From Candidatus Accumulibacter sp. ACC003 (GTDB lineage: Bacteria; Pseudomonadota; Gammaproteobacteria; Burkholderiales; Rhodocyclaceae): a stretch of 64,000 nt of DNA. The notes below the pieces were generated by a model. That model had not been told where the DNA came from, ran no database searches, and saw nothing but the letters and a program-made list of their open reading frames with translations. The stretch spans positions 124,001 to 188,000 of the forward strand of contig NZ_CAJQTX010000005.1 of assembly GCF_907163085.1 (NCBI RefSeq), read 5' to 3'. Position numbers and translations under genes: made by a program. Shown here piece after piece: positions 25,521 to 33,495 of this stretch; the stretch's first letter is position 1, and each line of letters starts with the position of its first letter.

Positions 25521-28500
25521 ATGCCGACGACGAAACTGTTTCTGGCTTGCAGCCCCGAACTCAACGCCGATCGGCAGGCGCTCGAAACGCTGATCGAACG
25601 TAAGAAGAATGATTGGCGAACGCTGGGAAAGGCGCTCGAACTGATCGTCGGCGACGATCTTCCGGACACGGCGCCGGCGCCCGGGAACGCGCACTCCAGG
25701 CACATCGGCGATGCCGACATCGTCGTCCTGTTGGTGTCGACCAGCGTCGCTCCGTCCACCACCGCGGCCTTCGAGGACGCCTGCGCGCGCTTCGAAGCCA
25801 GCGGCAAGCCTGCCGTTTTCGCTTATTTCAAGGAGCCGCCAGCCGGCGCCAACGCGCACGATCTGACGAGCGTGGCGGCGCTACAGGAGACGCTGCAAGC
25901 GCGCGGACAGCGCTGTACGCGCTACGCGCAGCTCAGCCAATTGACGCTCGCTTGCGAACAGCAGCTCGACCGGCTGGCGACGAGCAGCTTTGTCGCCGGA
26001 CTGAGCGGCGCTGGCGCCATCGCACAAGGGCCCGGGGCAAGCACAGCCGCCGGCGGCGGCGTGATTGTCGGCGGCGTCAATAGCGGCAACATCAATACCG
26101 GCACGCAGGTCTACGGCGATTTCACGCTCGTCGTCGAGGCCGGCAGAACGCCGGCCGGCGTGCCGCGGCAAGCGCCGCCGCCGGCGGCAGACCACGTGCA
26201 GCGCCCGCACGAGCTGGCCCAGATCAAGGCGCTATTGCTCGATGATCGCGGCGCACTGCGGCCGAACACCGTCGGGCTGCATGGCTTTGGCGGGGCCGGC
26301 AAGACGACCCTGGCGCGTCTCGTCTGTGCCGACACGGCGCTGCTCGAGGCGTGCCGCGACGGCATCCTGTGGGTGCCGCTGGGCCAGAATCCGCCCGATT
26401 CGCGCGCCCAGATCGCAGACCTGGTCAGCGCCCTGACTGGCGACAGCAGCGCTTGCGCGACGCTGCCCGGCGCCCGCGCACGGCTGCAGGCCGCGCTCGT
26501 CGGGCGTCGCCTGCTGCTGGTGCTCGACGACGTCTGGGACGAGGCGCACATCAGAGATCTGCTCGAAGCGAGCGCTGGCTGCGCGCGGCTGGTCACCACC
26601 CGCAATACCGGCGCGCTGCCATTCACCGCCGAGCTCATCGATCTGAGCAGCATGCGCGAAGAAGACGCCAGACAAATGCTCGGTGTCGGCCTGCCGCCGG
26701 GACAGGACGCGCGCCTGCTGGCGCTCGCGCAGCAGCTTGGCAACTGGCCGGTTCTGCTGCGCCTCGCCAATCGCAGCCTGCTGCAGCGTCTGCGCCAGAA
26801 AACGGCGTTAGCGAAGGCGCTCGATGCCGTCGAGCGTAGCCTGGCGCGCAAGGGCGTGCTGGCTTTCGACCCGGCGTCGGATAGCGTGCAGCGCGACCAG
26901 GCGGTGGCGGCGACGATCGACGCCAGCCTCGAGCTGCTCGAGGCCAGCGAAAGACAGCGCTACCAGGAGCTGGCGATCTTCCCGCAGGATGTGCCGATCC
27001 CGCTGACTGGCGTCGCCGATCTCTGGCAACTGACGGGTGGTCTCGATCGGCAGCAGAGCGACGAGCTGCTGTCGTCGCGACTCGACCCCTTGTCGCTGCT
27101 CGACTACGACGGCAGTAGCAGCACGCTGCAACTGCACGACGTGCTGCGTCGCTACGCCGCGACCCGCTTGGCCGACGAGGCGTCGCTGCACCTGCGCCTG
27201 GCCGAGCATTGGGGCGACCGGCCGGCGCACGGCAAGACCTACGCGTGGCGCTGGCTGGCCTTTCACCGCGGCCAGGCGGCGATGCGCAGCGGCCAGCCGC
27301 AGCGCCACCAATTGACCGAACAGCTACTGGCGCTGGTCACCGACCAGGGCTGGCAGCAGGCGCACGAGGCGGCGCTCAAGGATCTGCCGGCCTTGCGCGA
27401 AGCGCTGACCATCGCGCTCGACGCGGCGGTCGCCGATGACGTCCCGCTCGGTGTCGCTTTGGTCGTCCGAGCCGCCGACGCCATACAGCGCTTCAACGGC
27501 GATTACTCGCGCCCCGAACCGATCTTCGATCTGGCGCGGCAAGGCGACCTCGCAGGAGCCAGCCGGCGCAGCGCGCTGTTTGCCATCGACGAGCACTGGC
27601 GCCAGGTCGTCCTCCTGCTGGTCGCCTGGCTGGCACCCGCGGAGAAGCGCGCCGAAGCGCGCCAACTGCTCGACGAGGTCGCCGCAAAGCTCGCACCCCA
27701 GCCACTCCTGAGCGACCTGTTGAGCTGGGTCCGCGCTGACCTCTGCGGTCAGCCGTCGCCGGATTTCGCCTTCCTGGTCGCGCCGCAGATGGCCGACGAG
27801 GAGGTCATCGACGAGCTGCTCAAGCGCGTCGGCGGCGGCCACTACAACAGCAGCTTCATGATCGAGAGAGGACTCGACGCGAACGTCCAGAATCCCGATG
27901 CGCCACCGCCGACCGAAGGACTCTACCGGCAGATCGTTCCCGGCGACGGCAACGACGATCCGGCCGACGAGCGCGCTACGACCCGCTACCTGGCCGAACT
28001 CGATGGCCCGTATCTGGTCGCCTACGCGGCTGGCGACGCGGCCAAGGGCAGCGACGCCCTCGAACGCTACCTCAGCGTCTACACCAACTACAGCTATTCC
28101 GAATATCGCTTCAGTACGCTCTGGCTACTGCTCGGCTTCGTCGTCCAGCTGCCGCGCCGCGACGGCGGCCAGTGGGTGCAGAACGCCGTTGAGAGAATTC
28201 TCGGCGCCGCGTTGGGCGGCGGCAGTGTCGAATTCGACGGTGGTCTGGCGATTGCCACCACCGCCCTGCGAGCCAAGCTGGGCGACGCCGATGCGCTGGC
28301 TGCGCTGCACGAGCAGGCACATCGACTGATCGACGAGGCGGCGCGGCTCAAGCCGGGGCGCGAGCGGACAGGCAGCGACATCTGGGGCCATCACAAGCGC
28401 TTGCTGCTGGCCAGCGCGCAGGCCCTGGGCTGGCTGCTCGACGAGCACGATTGGGCTGAGCCGCTGCTCGACGAAGCGTCGGCGCTGGCTGATTCGGGTT

Positions 28501-29246
28501 TTGCCGGTTACCAGGCGCCGGCTTGTCTGGCTTTGGCCGAAGCACTACTGATCTGTGACCAGGGCGAGCAGCGGCGCGGCGCCGACATCGAACAGGCGCT
28601 GCAGTGGGCGCAGCGCGCGGCGCACAACGTCCAGGATCCAAGCTTCTGTGCGCGCATGACGGCGCGCGTCAACGCCATGCGGCGCTACTGGTGGCACGAT
28701 TTCGACCTCGAAGAACGCGCCCGGCAGGTGACCGGCGGCGCCGCCCTGCCCGAGCTCGCCGGCTTGCACCACGTCGGTCACGAATTCACCGATCGCCGAC
28801 CGGACGCGCTGCAGCTGCCGCCGTGGGCGACCGACGATGACAGCTTCGACGCCTTGCAGCGGCTCTACCAGCGGCCCAAGGCCGCCTTCCTGCGCCTCAA
28901 CGGTGGCGAGCGAGCGCTCGCCCCAGGCGACGAAGTCGCCGTTCCCGATCGAAGCTTCGTCGCGCAACTCGCGGCGCGCCTCGCCGCCGAAACACTGGCG
29001 CAGGCGGCGCATGGACCACTGAGCGAACCGCGCCTGCGCTTGCTGTGTTCGCTGGTACCCGCCGCGCTGGCCAGCCCGACGGCTCTCGACGCCGTGTTGA
29101 CCCGCCTGCTCCTGGCGCAGGGTCGCCGCGAGTCGCCGCTGGAAGCGACCGAGGTGGCGGCGCTCGAAGCGCTGCTCGCCAGCCGTCCAGCGGCGGCGAA
29201 CGACGGCGCGGCGAGCGAGCTGCTTGCGGGACGACTACCCGCTTGA
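25521..29246 (+). CDS. STAND NTPase with TIR-like N-terminal domain and NB-ARC core
   Basis: A 1241-residue protein. Residues 1-155 look like the TIR-like domain of bacterial NLR-type proteins (KLFLACSPELNADR, WRTLGKALELIV, IGDADIVVLLV, GKPAVFAYFKE). A Gly/Asn-rich linker with VNSGNINTGTQVYGD (residues 186-200) follows. The NB-ARC core has Walker A GFGGAGKTT (255-263), Walker B LLLVLDDVW (331-339), sensor-like LVTTRN (357-362), GNWP (407-410, in the GLPL position) and LHD (538-540, in the MHD position). The remaining 700 residues are helical, probably TPR-like, and would be the sensor. The ATG at 25521 has an AGGAG site 9-13 bases upstream. Bacterial STAND proteins of this plan often act as defence sensors; that role is inferred, as no defence neighbours are present. 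Confidence 0.88.
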   Translation: MPTTKLFLACSPELNADRQALETLIERKKNDWRTLGKALELIVGDDLPDTAPAPGNAHSRHIGDADIVVLLVSTSVAPSTTAAFEDACARFEASGKPAVFAYFKEPPAGANAHDLTSVAALQETLQARGQRCTRYAQLSQLTLACEQQLDRLATSSFVAGLSGAGAIAQGPGASTAAGGGVIVGGVNSGNINTGTQVYGDFTLVVEAGRTPAGVPRQAPPPAADHVQRPHELAQIKALLLDDRGALRPNTVGLHGFGGAGKTTLARLVCADTALLEACRDGILWVPLGQNPPDSRAQIADLVSALTGDSSACATLPGARARLQAALVGRRLLLVLDDVWDEAHIRDLLEASAGCARLVTTRNTGALPFTAELIDLSSMREEDARQMLGVGLPPGQDARLLALAQQLGNWPVLLRLANRSLLQRLRQKTALAKALDAVERSLARKGVLAFDPASDSVQRDQAVAATIDASLELLEASERQRYQELAIFPQDVPIPLTGVADLWQLTGGLDRQQSDELLSSRLDPLSLLDYDGSSSTLQLHDVLRRYAATRLADEASLHLRLAEHWGDRPAHGKTYAWRWLAFHRGQAAMRSGQPQRHQLTEQLLALVTDQGWQQAHEAALKDLPALREALTIALDAAVADDVPLGVALVVRAADAIQRFNGDYSRPEPIFDLARQGDLAGASRRSALFAIDEHWRQVVLLLVAWLAPAEKRAEARQLLDEVAAKLAPQPLLSDLLSWVRADLCGQPSPDFAFLVAPQMADEEVIDELLKRVGGGHYNSSFMIERGLDANVQNPDAPPPTEGLYRQIVPGDGNDDPADERATTRYLAELDGPYLVAYAAGDAAKGSDALERYLSVYTNYSYSEYRFSTLWLLLGFVVQLPRRDGGQWVQNAVERILGAALGGGSVEFDGGLAIATTALRAKLGDADALAALHEQAHRLIDEAARLKPGRERTGSDIWGHHKRLLLASAQALGWLLDEHDWAEPLLDEASALADSGFAGYQAPACLALAEALLICDQGEQRRGADIEQALQWAQRAAHNVQDPSFCARMTARVNAMRRYWWHDFDLEERARQVTGGAALPELAGLHHVGHEFTDRRPDALQLPPWATDDDSFDALQRLYQRPKAAFLRLNGGERALAPGDEVAVPDRSFVAQLAARLAAETLAQAAHGPLSEPRLRLLCSLVPAALASPTALDAVLTRLLLAQGRRESPLEATEVAALEALLASRPAAANDGAASELLAGRLPA

Positions 29247-29425
29247 TGGACGAGATGCAGGCCGCACTGGCTGGCCACGACATCGCCACGTCGGCAGCGT
29301 GACCATTGCCCAATCGTGGCGCGGAACGTATCCTCCGGCGATGCCCCTGACCGACCACCTGCTGCCCGCAGAGCTTCGCGATCCTGACGACCTTCGCTGC
29401 GGCCGTCCCGGCAGGCTCTGAGGCG

Positions 29426-30184
29426 ATGCGTTTCTTCTGGCTGGGCGTCTTCGGCTTGCTGGCGATGGTCGCCAACGCGCAGGCGATCACCGTCGCCGCG
29501 GCCGCCGACCTCAAGTTCGCGCTCGCCGAAATCGCCGCCAATTACGAGAAGAAAACCGGCCGCAAGGTCATCGTCTCCTTTGGCTCGTCGGGCAACTTTG
29601 CGCGCCAGATCCCGCAGGGCGCGCCCTTCGAGATCTTCATGTCGGCCGACGAGGAGTACATTTTCCGCCTCGCCGAGCAGGGATTGCTGCGCGACGACGG
29701 CCACCTGTACGCCATCGGACGGATCGCGCTGCTGGCGGCACGCGGCTCGTCGCTGGCGGTCGACGGCGAGCTGCGCGGCCTGGCGGCGGCGCTCGCCGAT
29801 GGCCGTCTGCAACGACTGGCGATCGCCAATCCACAACACGCGCCCTACGGTCGCGCCGCGCGCGCGGCGCTCGAACACGCTGGCCTCTGGCAGGCGCTGC
29901 AGGGCAAACTGGTGGTCGGCGAAAACGTCGCGCAGGCGGCACAGTTCGCGCTCAGCGGCTCGGCGCAAGGCGGCATCGTCGCCTGGTCGCTGGTCAAGGC
30001 GCCGGAATTGGCCAGGCTCGGCGTCGCCGTGCTGATCCCCGCCAGTTGGCATCCGCCGCTGCGCCAGCGCATGGCCCTGACGCGCCGTGCCGGCAGCGAC
30101 GCCAGCGACTTCTACGCTTACCTGCAGCAGGCCGCGGCGCGCGCCATCTTCGAGCGCTACGGTTTCGCGCTGCCAGCGAGGTGA
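29426..30184 (+). CDS. modA: Molybdate ABC transporter substrate-binding protein
   Basis: A 252-residue periplasmic protein. The signal peptide ends near NAQA (about residue 20), before ITVAAAADLKFALAEIA, the start of mature ModA. The oxyanion-binding serine regions SFGSSGNFARQI and SADEEY match ModA. It delivers molybdate to ModBC. It begins 179 bases after the STAND gene and leads the operon modA-modB-modC-lutC. Confidence 0.94.
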   Translation: MRFFWLGVFGLLAMVANAQAITVAAAADLKFALAEIAANYEKKTGRKVIVSFGSSGNFARQIPQGAPFEIFMSADEEYIFRLAEQGLLRDDGHLYAIGRIALLAARGSSLAVDGELRGLAAALADGRLQRLAIANPQHAPYGRAARAALEHAGLWQALQGKLVVGENVAQAAQFALSGSAQGGIVAWSLVKAPELARLGVAVLIPASWHPPLRQRMALTRRAGSDASDFYAYLQQAAARAIFERYGFALPAR

Positions 30185-30188
30185 GCGC

Positions 30189-30854
30189 TTGATCGACTGG
30201 CAAGCGCTGTCGCTGTCGCTGCAACTCGCCACTGCCACGGCGCTGCTGCTGCTGCCGCTGGCGATCTGGCTGGCGCGCCTGCTGGCGTGGTCGCGCTTTC
30301 CTTACCAGGGCGCTGTCGAAGCGGCGATCCTGCTGCCGCTGGTCCTGCCGCCGACGGTCCTCGGCTACTACCTACTGCTCGGCCTCGGCGGCGCCTCGCC
30401 GCTCGGCCAGGCCTACCACGCACTGACCGGGCGAGCGCTGGTGTTCAGTTTCGACGGACTGCTCGCCGCGTCGCTGATCTTCAACCTGCCCTTCGCCGTA
30501 CAGCCGATGCAGCGCTCGTTCGCGGCGATTCCGCGCGAAGTCCGCGAAGCGGCGTGGGTCTCGGGCCTGTCGCGCTGGCAGACCTTCCGGCGCATCGAAC
30601 TACCGCTGGCGTGGCCGGGCATCGCCGCCGCGCTGGCGCTGACCTTCGCGCACACGCTCGGCGAGTTCGGCGTCGTGCTGATGGTCGGCGGTAGCGTTCC
30701 CGGCGAGACCAAGACCATCGCCATCGCCATCTACGACCAGGCGCAGGCGTTCAACGACACGGCCGCCGCCGGCATGTCGGCGCTGCTACTGGCGCTGTCC
30801 TTCGGCGCCGTGACGCTGGTCAGCTGGCTCGGCCGCTCGGTACTGCGCCGATGA
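30189..30854 (+). CDS. modB: Molybdate ABC transporter permease
   Basis: A 221-residue permease with five or six membrane helices and the ABC coupling loop EAAWVSGLSRWQTFRRIELPLAWPGI around residues 122-147 (EAA motif). LPLVLPPTVLGYYLL and LGEFGVVLMVGGSVPGET are characteristic of ModB. A TTG start at 30189, 4 bases after modA, gives the natural N terminus; no ATG or GTG is available near it. The stop overlaps modC by four bases. Confidence 0.93.
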   Translation: MIDWQALSLSLQLATATALLLLPLAIWLARLLAWSRFPYQGAVEAAILLPLVLPPTVLGYYLLLGLGGASPLGQAYHALTGRALVFSFDGLLAASLIFNLPFAVQPMQRSFAAIPREVREAAWVSGLSRWQTFRRIELPLAWPGIAAALALTFAHTLGEFGVVLMVGGSVPGETKTIAIAIYDQAQAFNDTAAAGMSALLLALSFGAVTLVSWLGRSVLRR

Positions 30855-31984
30855 CGCTCGTCGCCCGCCTCGAACAAGCGGCGCCGATTCCGCTGGCCGC
30901 CGACATCGCCTGCGACAGCGGCGAGCTGCTGGCGCTGGTCGGGCCGTCGGGCAGCGGCAAGTCGACGATCCTGCGCTGCCTCGCCGGCCTGCACCGGCCG
31001 GCCGCCGGCCACGTCCGCTGCGGTGACCAGACGTGGTTCGACGGCGGCCGCGGCATCGACGTTTCGCCGCAGCAACGCCGCGTCGGCTTCGTCTTCCAGC
31101 ACTACGCGCTGTTTCCGCACCTCAGCGCGCAGGCCAACGTGATGGTCGCGCTGCAGCACCTGCCGGCCGGCGAACGCGCCGCGCAGGCGCGGCAGTGGCT
31201 GGCGCGCACCAGGCTCGAAGGCCTCGAAGCGCGCCGCCCGGCCGAACTTTCCGGCGGCCAGCAGCAGCGCGTGGCGATCGCCCGCGCGCTGGCGCGCGAG
31301 CCGCAGTTGCTGCTCCTCGACGAACCCTTCTCGGCGGTCGACCAGGTGACGCGGCGCAAGCTGCTGCGGCAACTGATCGAACTGCGCCGCGCGCTGGCGA
31401 TCCCGATCGTCCTCGTCACCCACGACCTCGAGGAAGCGGCGCTGCTCGCCGACACCATGACCGTCCTGCACCACGGGCGCACGCTGCAAACGGCAACGCC
31501 CGACGAGCTGCTGGCCCGGCCGGCGAGCGCGCTCGTCGCGCGCCTGACCGACCAGCCGAACGTCTTCGTCGGCAGGGTCATCGAACAGTCGCCGACGACC
31601 GACACGACGCTGATCGAATGGCTTGGCCAGCCGCTGCGGGCGGCGCATCACGCCGGCTTCGCGGTCGGCGACAGCGCCTGCTGGGTGGTCCCCGAAGCCG
31701 CCGTGATCCTCGTCCGCGAGCACCAGCTCGATCGCGAAAACACCCTCGAGGCAACCGTCAGCGAGCGACTCGCCTGGCGCGGGCACGCGACGGTCAGCGC
31801 GCGCGTCGGCGGCCGCCACGACGCGACGCTGTCGTTCGCCATCGGCGCCGCGGTCGCACAGCGGCGCGGCATTGGCCCCGGCGCGCGCGTCGCGCTGCAG
31901 TTGCAGAAGGCCGCGATCAGCCTGACGCCGGCAGATCCGCCGAGCGGCAGCGCCGCCAGCACAAGGAGTGAGCTCCAGACATGA
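30851..31984 (+). CDS. modC: Molybdate ABC transporter ATP-binding protein
   Basis: A 377-residue ATPase. Walker A is GPSGSGKS at residues 31-38, the signature LSGGQ at 133-137 and Walker B LLLLDEP at 153-159, followed by the H-loop VTHD. A C-terminal TOBE/Mop-type domain of about 100 residues follows, as in ModC. It overlaps modB at the start and lutC at its end (ATGA at 31981-31984), so lutC is translated in the same transcript. Confidence 0.94.
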   Translation: MTLVARLEQAAPIPLAADIACDSGELLALVGPSGSGKSTILRCLAGLHRPAAGHVRCGDQTWFDGGRGIDVSPQQRRVGFVFQHYALFPHLSAQANVMVALQHLPAGERAAQARQWLARTRLEGLEARRPAELSGGQQQRVAIARALAREPQLLLLDEPFSAVDQVTRRKLLRQLIELRRALAIPIVLVTHDLEEAALLADTMTVLHHGRTLQTATPDELLARPASALVARLTDQPNVFVGRVIEQSPTTDTTLIEWLGQPLRAAHHAGFAVGDSACWVVPEAAVILVREHQLDRENTLEATVSERLAWRGHATVSARVGGRHDATLSFAIGAAVAQRRGIGPGARVALQLQKAAISLTPADPPSGSAASTRSELQT

Positions 31985-32643
31985 ACAATTCCTCGTCGAA
32001 AGCCGACATCCTGGCGCGCGTTCGCGCCGGCCTGCGGCAAGACCCGGCGCGCGCCGAAGACCGGCGGGCCCGGGTCCTCGAACAGCTTGCGACGCCGACC
32101 GACGGCCCGCGGCCGCGGCTGACCGGCGACCTGCTCGAACGTTTCTGCCAGCGCTCGCTGGCGATGTCGTCGACGGTAGACCGGGTCGCCAGAATCGCCG
32201 ACGCACCGGCAGCAATCGCCCGCTATCTGGCCGCCGGCGGCTTGCCGAGCGCCGCCGTCTGCTGGCACGAGTTCGCCGACCTCGACTGGGCCGGCGCCGG
32301 TCTTGCGGTCGCCGCACGCGCGGCGCGCGACGAAGACCTGGTCGGCATCACCGGCGCCTTCTGCGCGATCGCCGAAACCGGCACGCTGATGCTGCTCTCC
32401 GGGCCGCAGACCGCGGCGACGACCAGTCTGTTGCCCGAAACGCACATCGCCATCGTCGCCGCCGACCGCGTCGTCGCCGGCATGGAGGAAGGCTTCGCAC
32501 GCCTGCGCGCCGAACACGGCGAAATGCCACGCGCGGTGAACTTCGTCTCCGGCCCGTCGCACACCGGCGACATCGAGCTGACCATCGTCCTCGGCGCGCA
32601 TGGCCCGTATCGGGTGCATTTGTTGATCGTGGACGCTAGTTGA
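31981..32643 (+). CDS. lutC: Lactate utilization protein LutC
   Basis: A 220-residue LUD-domain protein. The motif GITGAFCAIAETGTLML, then LLPETHIAIV, and the C-terminal NFVSGPSHTGDIE are characteristic of LutC. It forms the LutABC lactate oxidation complex. It is separated from lutAB by the ALDH-like gene, the STAND gene and modABC, and is coupled to modC by a four-base overlap. An AAGGAG site lies 13-18 bases before the ATG. Confidence 0.92.
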   Translation: MNNSSSKADILARVRAGLRQDPARAEDRRARVLEQLATPTDGPRPRLTGDLLERFCQRSLAMSSTVDRVARIADAPAAIARYLAAGGLPSAAVCWHEFADLDWAGAGLAVAARAARDEDLVGITGAFCAIAETGTLMLLSGPQTAATTSLLPETHIAIVAADRVVAGMEEGFARLRAEHGEMPRAVNFVSGPSHTGDIELTIVLGAHGPYRVHLLIVDAS

Positions 32644-32820
32644 TAAGGGCGGCAGGCCGATTGCGGCTGGACCTGTCGTCGCTTTCCAGGGACTATCTGT
32701 CTGGCGGGCCGCTGACGGCGACCAGCCATTGCACTGACACGACGCGGTGACGAGCGGCACGACACCTGCGGACGCGACCAAAGACAGTTTTCGTAAAACC
32801 CGGCTTTGAAGGAATCGCAA

Positions 32821-33054
32821 ATGGATGCTGAATGGGTCCTCACCACCCTTACCGATGCCATGGAAGCACTCGAAGCAACGATCGGCGAACTCGAGTCGGA
32901 CCCGGAAGCCGTCGACGAGCGGCTGCCGCAATTGCTGCCGGCAATCTACGCCAAGCTCAACTACGCGTGGAATAGCCGCGAGCTGGGCCCCGAGGCGATC
33001 GACAAGCTCGACCACGACGCATTGATCGGCTTCCCGAAAGACCTGCCGCTGTGA
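32821..33054 (+). CDS. Small hypothetical acidic protein
   Basis: A 77-residue protein with ATG at 32821 preceded by AAGGA at the right distance. It is acidic and mostly helical (ALEATIGELESDPEAVDERLPQ). No known domain is recognised and no signal peptide is seen. It lies 177 bases after lutC. The clear ribosome site and normal codon use favour a real gene. Confidence 0.6.
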   Translation: MDAEWVLTTLTDAMEALEATIGELESDPEAVDERLPQLLPAIYAKLNYAWNSRELGPEAIDKLDHDALIGFPKDLPL

Positions 33055-33142
33055 TCGGCACGCGCGTGTAGCGTTGCACGCTGTATGGAACTACGAGGCC
33101 ACTGAGCGCCAGCGCTTTCCGCGCGCTGCCCTGCCCGCGCCG

Positions 33143-33180
33143 CGTCATTGCGAGGCGGCGCAGCCGACGTGGCAATCCAG
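33143..33180 (+). repeat. Interspersed repeat (CGTCATTGCGAGG...GGCAATCCAG type), left arm
   Basis: Matches the wide-spread bacterial interspersed element that starts CGTCATTGCGAGG and ends GGCAATCCAG. An inverted copy lies at 33237-33274, so the pair could form one hairpin of about 130 bases. Confidence 0.8.
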
Positions 33181-33236
33181 AGATTTTTCTCCTGGAGTTG
33201 TCGATCCGTCGGCGGTGAAGAAATTTGAGGGTGGCA

Positions 33237-33274
33237 CTGGATTGCCGCGTCGGCTTTGCCTCCTCGCAATGACG
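33237..33274 (-). repeat. Interspersed repeat, right arm of the inverted pair
   Basis: Inverted copy of the 33143-33180 element, reading CTGGATTGCC to CAATGACG on the plus strand. The inner segment (ending GAGGGTGGC) also recurs before the copy at 52507-52550. Confidence 0.8.
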
Positions 33275-33306
33275 GAGTGGGTGCCTGCCGCGTGTCGGCC
33301 GTGGCG

Positions 33307-33495
33307 ATGCCCAGCCGTCAACTGCTGTCTTGCCGCGAGGTCGACGAATCGATCACCAGCACGGCTCATCGCCTGGGCTTCGAGAACATGGGTCGCCTGG
33401 CCAGATTCTATCGGCACTATTTCGGCGAGCTGCCCCGGCGGATCTTCCTCGCGCTGGTAGCCGAAGTTCTGCTGTATGTCTTTGTATTTTTTTAA
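33307..33495 (+). pseudogene. AraC-family regulator, C-terminal remnant
   Basis: The frame reads EVDESITSTAHRLGFENMGRLARFYRHYFGELPRR, the second helix-turn-helix and C terminus of AraC-type regulators. The N-terminal domain and first helix-turn-helix are absent. The 3' end runs into the IS1634 element, which may have clipped it. It has no complete start and is not a working gene. Confidence 0.6.
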
